64,000 nucleotides of DNA from Nymphaea colorata (taxonomy: Eukaryota > Streptophyta > Magnoliopsida > Nymphaeales > Nymphaeaceae): the NCBI RefSeq assembly GCF_008831285.2, contig NC_045138.2, positions 34,404,769 through 34,468,768 of the forward strand. Direction: 5' to 3'. Positions 49,743 to 61,486 of this stretch are shown in pieces. Position numbers and translations under genes: made by a program. The notes under the pieces are model-generated. The model was not told the DNA's origin and ran no database searches. It saw only the letters and a program-made list of their open reading frames with translations. The first letter of the stretch is position 1; the number at the start of each line of letters is the position of its first letter.

Positions 49743-49841
49743 TATGCATGCAATAAGGGAAAACATGAACAGATGAACTAAACAAATATATATATATATA
49801 TATTATGCATGCAATAACGGAAAACATGAACAGATGAACTA

Positions 49842-49907
<66 letters not shown>

Positions 49908-49928
49908 TACACACACACACACACACAC
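49743..49928. repeat. Duplicated 42-bp segment with (AT)n and (AC)n
   Basis: The phrase GGAAAACATGAACAGATGAA occurs twice (from 49743 and 49803), each copy running into an AT tract. The second tract spans 49845-49903 and is followed by GTTT and an (AC)n run to 49928. Confidence 0.93.
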
Positions 49929-50449
49929 TCTTATAATTATACTCATAGCCTTATTTATCTATCTTTACTTTTAAGTCATTATAAACTTTCTGTATTAGGA
50001 CTAATTTTGTTAAGTACACATTTAAAATGCTCAGTTTTTGCCTGGTTCGACTTACTATGCTGAATGTATTGTGTCGGAAAAGTACCACCTCGAGCATCGA
50101 CATGGGTGCAGCAGTTATTTAGGTGCACCCGTGTGACATAGTTTACTGGTTTTTGACCAAATCAATATCTAAAACTGCCTCCTAAATTATACTAAAAAAC
50201 GACACTACCAGACACAACAAGAAGCATCCAAAAAATCATGAAGAAACAGAAGGGAAAACAAGAAAACTGCCTGGCCAAAGTCTGTCTTACACCAGTGCAA
50301 TTAGAAAGACATGCCAACATCTCTTGTTCTAATCAAAATGAGAAAACATCATTAACTGCATTGTGGAACATGAAAACCTAGAAACCAATTTAAGAAAATA
50401 TACATAAAACAAAGATAAGAAGTGGTAAAACGTATATAAGGTTTGGGTC

Positions 50450-50485
50450 ATGACGTCTGGATCTGGATCCAGATCCAGACGTCAT
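50450..50485. repeat. 36-bp perfect palindrome containing TGACGTC
   Basis: Each 18-base half (beginning ATGACGTCTGGATCTGG) is the exact reverse complement of the other, with no spacer. The arms carry TGACGTC, the core of bZIP/TGA-factor sites, at both ends and GGATCC at the centre. It could extrude as a cruciform or be the collapsed ends of a hairpin element. Confidence 0.97.
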
Positions 50486-51419
50486 ATTAGGTATTTCCTT
50501 TTTTAACATTATGTTTTCTCATTAATGGCATTGATGTAATATTCTTTGTTTTTAATAGGACTTATTAGTCCATGGAGTAAAAGATTGATTTTACAATATA
50601 ATCTTAGGGTTCAACAGACAGTTACTACTGCTGCCGTCCTTATCCTTTGGCACTTCTCTTCTCCTTCTTTGTTTTTTTTTGTGCATAAGTCTTTGGTGGA
50701 TGACTCGGTAATCTGATATTACAGAATCTTAGAAGAAACGTTGGATGTTGGAGAACCAAGTACAACCATTGACACTAGAGATGCCGGCGATCTCGAGACC
50801 TCTACTCCTCTTTTGCTAGTCTATTTTACAAAATCTAGAATGACTGATTTACATACTTTACAAAAGCATGCCAATCCACATGAAAACAAGCGTGTGCTGG
50901 TTGAATCAGGCCTTCAGTTGACCTTGGCAATATGCAAGAGAGAAGAGACTGGCTTGACATAAGTCACCAATCTTCATCTCTACACGAAATCCACCAAATG
51001 ATCTATCATCCACCCATAAAAATCAATATGATATGAACGAAAATATGCAGAATAACATAGGAATATGAATGTAAATGCAGACCCATGACTTGACTCTAAG
51101 GACACTAAAAAGAGAATTGGGGAAAAGAACTCGTAGAGGTCTGATGCTCCGATGAAAGCAGGGGATTTGGTGAAATACTCTTCAGTCAAAGGCTCCAAGA
51201 AGGAGGTGTTCCACACGTCAATACCTGAGATTCTCCTTTCGAAAATGTAGAACACATCCTGGGAAGAAGGAATATGATGAAGGGATGAAGGTGGGTGTGG
51301 CTAGAAGCTCCACCTGCCCCAAGGTGAAGGGCCAACGAGTCCACATTAGGTCCAACTGTCCAAGATTCTTCCCATTCTTTGATGCACCCTCCCATCTCAA
51401 CGGACAAGTAGTGAAAGCA

Positions 51420-51510
51420 ATGTTGTAAAAGCGTATCGTAAGCCGTATCGTTCTGGTTTTAAGATACGTATCGTAAAATATCGTAACGTATCGTAACCGT
51501 ATCATACTTA
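51420..51510. repeat. Cluster of CGTATCGTA motifs
   Basis: CGTATCGTA or close variants recur about six times within 80 bp, some inverted (GATACGTATC is itself palindromic). Such text is seen at ends of some nonautonomous plant DNA transposons, but no partner end was found. Confidence 0.7.
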
Positions 51511-51920
51511 TTTTTTTAAAAATTAAATCAGAAAACACCAAAAATTTAACCAGTTTTAGCTCTTGGTTTGAATCTGGGTCCATTTCTTCTACCGGTTCAC
51601 TCCAAAACACCAAAAATGCGTTATTTTCTTTATTTTAGCCATGTTTAACACCAAATTCAAAACATAAACTTCTAACACACAAAATAATGTAAACATTAAT
51701 CTCTAAATTTATGGATAAATGCATGACAATAAACTCACAAAATAGTGTATTTTACCCATCAGCAAATGTCTTCACTACTTTTTGTAACTTCAGAGTATCA
51801 ACTTGCTTGACTTTTTTACCTAGGCTCTTGTATCTAATAGATTGCAGTTTCTTCTTGACAAACTTTATGATCTGATCGTAAAGGGGAAGGTGTTATCTTC
51901 TATGTAAGTACTCATATTTA

Positions 51921-51928
<8 letters not shown>

Positions 51929-51976
<48 letters not shown>
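51929..51976. repeat. (AT)n microsatellite
   Basis: About 24 uninterrupted AT units, flanked by further TA-rich text. Confidence 0.95.
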
Positions 51977-51979
<3 letters not shown>

Positions 51980-53054
51980 ATAATATATATAATTTCTATA
52001 CATAATTCAATTTATTCATATATGTTTAGTAATTGTTGAATATATGATGTACATATATATCTCTTGTACGTAGGCTCTATGTGTAATCTTTATTCTTTTC
52101 CTTTTCTGGATTTTTCTCTTCTTTTTTTATTTCTTTATTTTTCTACTTTCTGCTTAACTAGCTCTTGGATAGTCTGGCTGTTTGGTTGCTCCCTTCCCTT
52201 ATACTTTTTCTGTCATATTAATATGAAAGTGTGCCCCTTTTCCTGTTGTTGGTCTGAGTGCCATTTTTGGTTCCCCGTTCAATATAATTCTGTTGTTCTC
52301 AGTGTGAGGTTTCAGTTTTGGCTGCATGCTTAGATCATTGATTGTTTGTCCTTGAGGCTGTTCTGGGTGGTCTCTTTGTGCACTGTTTGGGCCCTGGACT
52401 TAAATCTTCTGCTTTTATTTGTGATGCATATTTTTGGGTTCTTTATGTTAGTTACTATCATCAACTTTAGGACTTTTTTTTCTCCAGCTCCTCTTGTTCT
52501 TTTGGAAAATTTATTTTAATGACGTTTATCTTCAATTTCATGATAAATTGTGTAGGTGGTGCAATCAAACTTGAGCTGTTTGAGTTCTTCTATGTGGTCA
52601 ACGAAAGGAGAATCTCACACCTACAGTGATTTTTTTTTTCCTACTGTTGTCAACAAAAGCATGCTGCCAGCAATTGGGCCTTTACATTTAGGAGATTACG
52701 TTAAATTGGTCCTTCAGTTTACGTCGAACCATAATATAATAACAACTAAAAATTAGTTATTATCAAACGTATTTTATTTTTATTTCTAAGACCCAGACAA
52801 GGTGCAGTTGGTCCAAACTATCCCCAGAAGTTCTGAGATAATTAGTTTGAGCAGTGCAAATCAGCATACTGAATTTTACAGCTATTTATTGCGCTGGTGT
52901 GCCTTTGAGTAAATTATAGTTGATTGTGTTCCCTTCTTGCAGCTCTATTTCAATAAAAACCTGGAAATATTTTCCAGTGAAGCTTCAATGGACTTCCTTT
53001 CAATTACTGTAATGGCTATTGTTCTTTCAGGCAAGCTTCCAAACAAGTGGACGA

Positions 53055-56000
53055 ATGTCAAGGAGAGAGAGGCCCAGAGGGCGCCATCATGCAATAAGTC
53101 AACAAAAGAAACAGGAAATCAAAGAAGCCTTTGACTTGTTCGACACTGATGGTTCAGGTATGACTGTTATCCATTGTATGCTTGCTGCTTCCTTTGTTTA
53201 TACTTTATATTCTTGTTGACTCTGACTTGTTTCATTTAGGTACAATTGATGCCAAGGAGCTAAATGTTGCAATGAGGTATGCTGGCTATGATTTCATTGT
53301 TATGCACTTGCAGCTTACTGCACAATTTTTTCCTATTTGAATCACCTTCTTACAAGAGCAACCTCCTTACAATACCAAATGATGGTTTTGCAGGGCCTTG
53401 GGTTTTGAGATGAATGAAGAAGTAAGGATTTGTTGCTTTGTCACCTTATGTGGTTGTACTACCCATTTTAGGTTGCGAGTCATAGTCTTTCAGAAAATTA
53501 TGTTATCTGATATTCAATGTGTTGTTTCCTACAATTTCAGGATGCTTGTTCTTCTCTTTTGAATGGTTTCATTTGAACATGCGTACCTATCTAACACATA
53601 TTACAAAATCTTGTTGGTTGTGAAGTTATTTATTGTTTTCACTGTTTCAGTTTTCTTGCATTGATGACATTTATTTTGTGAACATTTCCAACGTTCTTTC
53701 TCTGTTATGATCATAGTTATTGAAAGATGAAGTAGGAATCTGTTCCTAGGAAGTGACTGGCTGGAACCGTCAAGAGTACAGATTCCCAAGAACGTTTCTG
53801 ATTCCTGTACTTGAAATCTTGATGCGTCATGGCCCTTTTTAATTTTGTTTGCTCTTGGATATCACATCTTAACTGTTGTCGTTTCTTGAAGGTTTTTGCT
53901 TATTTGTGCCATGTCATTTAGTATAATATTTTGCACATTTTTGCTGTTACTTCCTAAATGGCTCTCCTTGTTGGATTCCGGGTTTTAGTCTTTGTGTATG
54001 TTCATCTAACTTTAAATGCCAAAAAATTGGAAGGATAATGGCTTGGAGTTTTCTCACTTTTATTATTTGCATGCTATCAAATAACCTTCTTGTTGGTGTT
54101 TATAAATCCACCTTGCCTGATTACACCTGGTATGATCTTGCAGCTTCCAGGCAAGGGCTTCTATCAAGGAAGAACTAGACACTCTAGGGAAATTCGTAGG
54201 GTTATCAATTATGTAAGCCAAAATAATTTGTTTAAAGGCTAACTAGCTCATAACATATTTAATATTGTAATAATCTATGTTGTTAAGGCGTCCCTCGGGC
54301 TTGGACCATAGCCACAAGTATCACAAGATTTTTTAAAATATCACCATATTTTTTAAAATATTGTGATATTAACCATAAAAATGGGAAAATTTCGCTATAT
54401 ATTGAAGAAAATGTTAAATATGAATTTATTGCGATTTAAATGCGATATTTTCATTTCATTTTTTGTTTTTATTTTTTTTTTCAATTTTTGTTTCATTGCT
54501 TTATTTCCTCTTATTTTAGGCATTTATCATTGCCTCCTAAATGCAATACAATACTTATTAGTTTTTATTTCTTGTATTTTTACCTAACATTTTGATTTTT
54601 TATTTTTTGAAAAACTCCAAGATTTTCCAGAAATTTTTCAAAAAAAAAAAAAAAACTTTGCTGATAAATACCTAAGAAAATCCTTGCTGATAAAAACCTG
54701 AGAACTATATTTGTGGCTTTGGCATGGACTAAGCGTCAGCCTATGCCCATTGCCTAAGTTCACCACTTACGCGATGGGATATGTGTGAAAATGTGACTGC
54801 AATAGTCACTAAATAAACATGCAGTAGAAATGGGCATTAAGGCCAAGTAAAAAGATAATCTTTATTCAAATGAATAGAGAATTGCTATACACCACAACTC
54901 AATTTGTACAATAAGTAGTTTAGATATTTATACAAGAGAAGAGAGGGAAGAGTGGACTGAAATAGCTGTTGGCTAGTTCCAACGGCTCATAAAAGAGCCA
55001 TTGGGACTAGCCAACGGCTAGATCAAAAAGTAAAAATAAAAATAAATATAAAATATAAAAAGTAAAACGTAAAAGAGGCGTCCAATTAATAATACATTAT
55101 TAACACATATATTAACCTATATTTATGTATTGTTCATACATAAACATAAGTAATATATATGTATACATATACCCTATTTCTTAACTCCCTCCCCTTAAAC
55201 TTACGATGTTATTACCTAAAGTTTATTTAAAAGAAAGTTAAATCTGGGAGAACATGGAGGCTTAGTGAAGAAATCAACCATTTTGAATTCTGAGGAGACA
55301 TATGCAAGATTGATAATTTTTTTCAAAAATTCTTCACGAACATAGTGACAATCCATTTCTATATGCGTGGTTCATTCATGAAATGTTTGATTCTTGGCAG
55401 TGTAGATAGAGCTCTTGTTGTCGCAACACCAGTAAGTAGGTTTTTCTATTCTTGTTCCCATATCAAGGAGCATTTGACGAAGCCAGACAATTCCATGGTT
55501 GTGGAGGCTATGGCTCGATATTCAGCTTCAATAGAAGAAAGAGAGATTTCTGTTACTTTTTGTACTTCCACGAGATGAGTGATTCTTCTAAAAAAACGCA
55601 AAACCCAGTAGTTGAGTGTTTATCATTTGGATCTCATCTCTAATCAGCATTAGTATAAGCAATCAGGTTTAGAGAGGAAGAAGAAGCCATACATACTCCC
55701 TTATTTATTGTTCATTTGATATGTCTAATGATACAAAAAACAACTCCCATATGAACGGTTGATGAAGCATGCTGAAATTGACTTACTATATGAACCGCAT
55801 GTGCAATATAATATCAGAGCGAGTGATGCTGAGATACATTAAAGATCACACAACCTGTCAGTAGGTAGTAGGATTGGTAAGAGAAACTCCATCATCAATT
55901 TTCAGGAGTTTCTGTGATCTTATCATTTATTATACTTGACTTAGCAATAATCTATGCAGCAAACTTAGTTTGTGATAAAAAATAGCCTCTAGTGGAGTAT

Positions 56001-59000
56001 GCAATCTCAATTCCCAAGAAGTACGTTAGGAAACCTAAATCTTTCATTTTAAAAGTTTTTTGCAGTAGGTTCTTACATTCTTTAATTCTTTTTTTCTCAC
56101 TCCTTGGAATGATCATGTCATCAACATATAGTAGGAGGATTATGATACCTGCATAGTATTTATTCTTAACAAATAAAGCAGTGTCAGTCAAACATAAATG
56201 AAATTCATAGTTAGAGATAACAAAGTTAAAACAATCAAACCAAGCTTTAGGTGCTTGTTTGAGGCCATATAGAGCCTTCTTAAGTCCAAGAATTTTTTCT
56301 TGTGGAAGTGGCAAACTTGGTGGTACTTTCATATAAACTTCTTCTATAAAATCTCCATTTAAGAATGCATTTTTCACATCTATTTGATAGATATTCCAGT
56401 TTTTAATAGATCTTAATGCAATAAGAGTCCAAACGGTAGTCATTTTAGGTGCAGGAGCAAATGTTTCCTCATAGTCAATTTCATATTATTGAGTATAACC
56501 TTTAGCAATAAGCCTAGCTTTATAACTTCTCCATTTAATAATGCATTTTTATCATCTATTTGATAGATATTCGAGTTTTTAATAGATGCTAACGCAATAC
56601 GAGTCCTAACGGTAGTCATTCTAGCTGTAGGAGCAAATGTTTCCTCATAGTCAATTTCATATTCTTAAGTATAAACTTTACAACAAGCCTAGCTTTATAT
56701 CTTTGTAGAGATCCATCACTTTTCGTTTTCACCTTGTAAACTCATTTGCATCCAAAAAGTCTTTTTTCCTATAGGTAAATCTTGTATTTCTTATGTTTGA
56801 CCTTTTCTCAAGGCAATTCTTCTAACATAGCAATCTTCCACTCGATTATATTTTGAGGCTTCATTAAATGTAGATGGTTCAAAGTTGTAAAATGGCATTG
56901 ATTCTAGCTGTATATGTTGGGATGAATGTCTCATATGACAAACTTATTGGGTTGCCTTATGTTTCTAATGGATCTTCTAAGGTTGTCATCATTTGAAGTA
57001 GATTGAAGATCAACAATTTCATGTTGCTTTTCTTCACCAATGTTTTGTTGCGGGTCATACATTTCATCATCACATTGGGAGAGATACTTGAATAGAAAAG
57101 AGTAATCATTGTTGTTTTGTGATTCTCTACAATTTTCGAATCCATTTTCTTCTTTATTAAACTTTACATTCTTTGAAACTATAATCTTGTCTTTGACTAG
57201 GTCATATATTTTGTAGCCTTTTTGTCTCAGTGAATAGAAAAGAGTAATCATTGTTGTTTTGTGATTCTCTGCAATTTTCGAATCCATTTTCTTTTCGAAT
57301 CCATTTTCTTCTTTATTGAACTTTACATTCTTTGAAACTATGATCTTGTCTTTGACTAGGTCATAGCATTTGTAGTCTTTTTATGTGTCAGAATAACCAA
57401 CGAAGGCACATTCAATAACCTTTGAACTCAATTTGTCAGTTTTGTCATTTAAAACAAAACCTTGCATCCAAAAATTCGAAGTCTATTGAGATCGGGTTCA
57501 TATTTCAACAATTTTTCTAAAGGAATTGTACTATTTAAAACTTTTGAAGGCATTCTATTTATGAAATAAATAGAAGCAACGGCTGCTTCAACCCAAAAGC
57601 ATTTAGGTATATTTTTTTGTCATAAGTAGGGTTCTTGTTGTTTGTTTTATGCTTTCTTTGAGAAAGTCCATTTTGTTGAGGCATTCGTGGACATGATTTT
57701 TGATGAACTATTTCATAGTCTTTCAAATATCTTGTGAATTCATTCAAAATATATTCACCTCCGGAATCAGTCTTTAGGATTTTTAATTTCGCATCAAACT
57801 ACGTTTTTTCCAAGTTGTGAAAATTTTTGAACACCTCAAAAACTTCATATTTGAATCTTAGGAAATACATCCAACAATATCTAGTGAAATCATCAACAAA
57901 GATCACATAATAAGATAACCCTCTTTTTGACATGATAGGAGAGGGCCTCCATACATCGGAACGAACAAGCTCAAAAGGCATAGAAGAAAAGAAGTTTCTT
58001 TATCCAAAGACAAAGTTTTTCATTTATGTAATCGTTACATTTAAAGTTCTCAATACAAATATCCTTAGTAGAAGTCATCATAGATAATTTTCAATGTTTG
58101 GATGACCTAATCTTTGATGCCAAACATTGATGTCCACATTTTTTACGTAGTTACAAAATTTTTCTTTGGGGATACATAAATTATTCATGTAGTAAAAGTT
58201 TCACTTTTTAAAACCTTCCCACTCAATGTACTGGTTTGGTGATCCTGTACCAAACATTTATTTGATAAAAAAACTATATCAAAACCAAAATTTGAAATTT
58301 GAGATACGAAAGGTAAGTTAAGATTAAATCTTAGGACATAACTAACTTTTTGTATAAAGAATTTTCGTTTTTCTCCAAATTCTTTTTCAAAATTTCCAAC
58401 TCTTTTAACATTCAAAGACGTTCCATCAGCGGTAACCACATTTGATTATTTTTTTGCTTGTTCAAACTTGGTCATAGCTGATATATTAGGTGTCATATGA
58501 AATGATGCACCAGAATCTAGAGGCCAAGGAATCATATTGGGAGTGTTGGAGGTGGATGCTGTTGTTGCTAGTGCTCCGAAATTTGACTTCTTTATTATGG
58601 GTTTAAGAGCCGTCATAATTTGGTTCAAAGTTGTTGAGATTGACACAAAATCACATCTTTCATTTTGAACATTTGCAACATTCTTTTGATCAAATTGTCT
58701 ACGGTTGTGTTGGCCTCCTTGTGAATACTAAGCTCCTACTTTAAGAAAATTCCCTCCATAATTTCAAGATTGCCTTTCATTGTTGTTTCCTTTCAATTTT
58801 GGACAACTTGGTCTTTTGCGACCTGGTTCATGACAAAAATGGCAAACAACCTTATATTCCCCTTTATTTTGATTTTTAAAATGAGGTCTAAAAGATCTAA
58901 TATTGTTTCTGGGTCTAGAAGTGGGTAAAACTTTTTCTTCTTCTTGTTTGGAAATGATAACACTATCAATTTCTTTGGATAAATTTATTTTAGTCCATTC

Positions 59001-61444
59001 TCCACTTAGTTTCGTAAGAAGTTCATGAATAAGTGGAGGAGAAGCTAAGGATAATAGAGCTGTCCTTATTTATTCAAATTCGGGTCCTAACTTTTGAAGA
59101 AATTGAAAAATCTAAATTCATCAACTTCGTCTCTTCTAATCTTGTGGCATTTACAATCCATTCCTAGTTTATGACTAAGTTGATCTAATTCATTCCAAAC
59201 AATAGACATTTCCACAATGTAATCTCTTACATTTTTCTCTCCTTGTTTGGTATTTTGGGTTTTTAAATCAAGAAATATTTCCGCGCCATATCCTTTTCAG
59301 TAAAAATTCCTTTGAGGTATTCCCATACCTCACTTGCCTTCTCATAGTATATGAGCTTTTGAGCAATTCTAGGTTCGATACTTTCATAAATCCATTCTAT
59401 AATCCTTGAGTTCTTAGCTTCCCAATCATCTAGTTTTTTATAATATTCATTCGTAGCATTTTGTCTTTCTTTTTCATCTAATTCTCTCACAATCCGATTT
59501 TCTACTTTAGTTAACTTGAGAGAAGGAGGAATGGACGTACCTCTTATGAAGTCCGCCCCCCCATAAGTATATTCCTTTGATGCGCATCTCCAAACATTTA
59601 ACCCATAATGTATAGTTTGTTCCATCAAGCTTGTATGGAGCATGATAGCTCCCTCCCTCGATCGAGATTTTGGAGTCCTCTATGAAATCTGCTCTAGAGG
59701 ACTGAGTGATACTTTTGGACATTTTATCAAACAGTTGGTGGATGATAATCAGTTTGGAGTGCAGCAGTAAACCAAGATTAAAACAGCAGAATATTGAAGT
59801 GCTGTTTTATGATAAATATCCTTTCTCAGAAATACAACAGAAAGGAATGGAAGGTCACTTAGCTTAGACAGAGACAATTCCACAAACAGGTGGTGCCACT
59901 TGAGAAATGATAGCAACGAACAGGTAGATGTCTGATGATTCAGTCTTCAAAGATAAAACAACAACCCAACTTCAGAATTCCAACAAAAAAACCAGCCCAA
60001 CCTGACTCTCCATGAAAATGTGACTGCAACAGTCACTAAATAAACATGCAGCAAAAATAGCCACTAAGGCCAACAAAAAGATAATCTTTATTCAAATGAA
60101 TAGACAATTGTTGTACACCACAGCTCAATTTGTTCAATGAGTAGTTTAGATATTTATACAAGAGGAGAGGGAAAAGTGGAGCCGTTGGGCTAGTTCCAAC
60201 GCCTCATAAAAGTGTCGTTGGGACTAGCCAATGGCTAGATCAAAAATCAAAAATAAAAATAAAATATAAAAAGTAAAATCTAAAATAGGTGTCCTATCAA
60301 TAATACATTATTAACACATATATTAACTTATATTTATATATGTATTGTTCGTACATTTCTTAACAATGTATTGGCGTCCTAGGCTGGCGCCTAGACTCTC
60401 TTAGGCTGGCCTAGGTGCCAAGACGCATAGTTCATAGGAAAGTGCAAAGTCACCTTCCCTTTCAATTAAATTTTTTTAATTGAGTATATATCTTTATGTA
60501 CTTTATTTTGTATTGATTTCGTATTTTTATGTATTGTTATGTTGATTATTCTGTTATATGTATATTGTTATATGTGTATATTGTTAGTCACTTGGTCTCT
60601 GTTATATAGTATTATGATACCTCCTACCTATTATGTTTATACATTTGTATGGTTATGTTACGTGCTTATATCATATAGTTATATATATTGTTAATTTATT
60701 ATACCTGTTATAAACTTCTATGTACAGGCTGTTATACCTGTTATATAGTATTTCATCAACCTATTATATGTATATACTATTACCCTGTTCTATAATATTA
60801 GTATTGTGATGCCTGTTATATGTATACATTAGTATGGTTATGTACTTATATGTATTGTTACTGTTGTGTACTTATATGTATACTGTTATGTACTGTTAGT
60901 TTTTTTTTATTGTATTATTGTCTTTCTTTAAGTACAATTGGATTAAAGCGTTCTTGCGGATTTATATTCCTTCTTCTAGAGACTAGATTTAGTGTTTTTT
61001 TTTTCTCTTGTATTAGATTACATTTAATGAGTAATGTTAAACTTCTTCTATTGATTTTGCATATTCAATGAAGTCAACAAGTAATTTTTGATTGTTTAAA
61101 TTGTTTATGTTTGTTATATTACTACTCTCCGTATTTCAAATATTTGTATTAGTTAATCAAAATAACTTGACATATTAACATAACTAAAAAAATTAAGAAA
61201 AAAAATGGTTGCCTTTTTTGCCTAAGCCCGCCTAGTCACCCAGGCATTGCCTGGGCTCCTTGACAACATAGGTAAAAATTTGTTATATGTTCAGTTTAGA
61301 ATTTGGGAATATTTTGACATCGTGATCTTTTCATCTCATATGGGTTTTGGTATGGGTGCAAACCATGGGAACCTGATGATGTAGTCGACATGTCAACATA
61401 GTTCAAGGCTATGCCACATGAGTATGGATATGTTGCCGGTATGA

Positions 61445-61486
<42 letters not shown>

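Larger units (their letters stand above)
49929..53054. other. Upstream region of the centrin gene, no recognised gene
   Basis: Contains a 36-bp palindrome, a TATCGTA-rich cluster and an (AT)n tract, given as separate entries. A 73-codon open frame at 50741-50962 has no family resemblance. Acceptor-like sites at 52942 (CTTCTTGCAG) and 53031 (TTCTTTCAG) suggest that a 5' UTR intron ends just before the centrin start codon. Confidence 0.45.
54786..60365 (-). mobile_element. Ty1/copia LTR retrotransposon in centrin intron 3, antisense
   Basis: Two LTRs (54786-55186 and 60013-60365) flank a minus-strand gag-protease-integrase-RT-RNase H order, the copia arrangement. Flanking 5-mers ATGTG (54781-54785) and ATGTA (60366-60370) differ at one base and are probably the target duplication. 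A pyrimidine tract next to the left LTR (55187-55197) is the polypurine tract in reverse. All genes are split by shifts and stops, so the copy is dead. Confidence 0.88.
54278..61269. mobile_element. Possible TIR element hosting the copia insertion
   Basis: The left edge reads TATGTTGTTAAGGCGTC (from 54277) and the right edge, in reverse complement, reads TATGTTGTCAAGGAGCC (to 61269). Both sides then carry GC-rich CCTAGGC/GCCTGGGC-type words unlike the surrounding AT-rich intron. The copia element lies inside. Without it the host would be about 1.4 kb. No target duplication was found, so this may be chance or two separate elements. Confidence 0.4.

Noticed and set aside
50741..50962. 73-codon plus-strand gene
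   Set aside because: Reading frame only; no domain, no conserved motif and no clear splice context.
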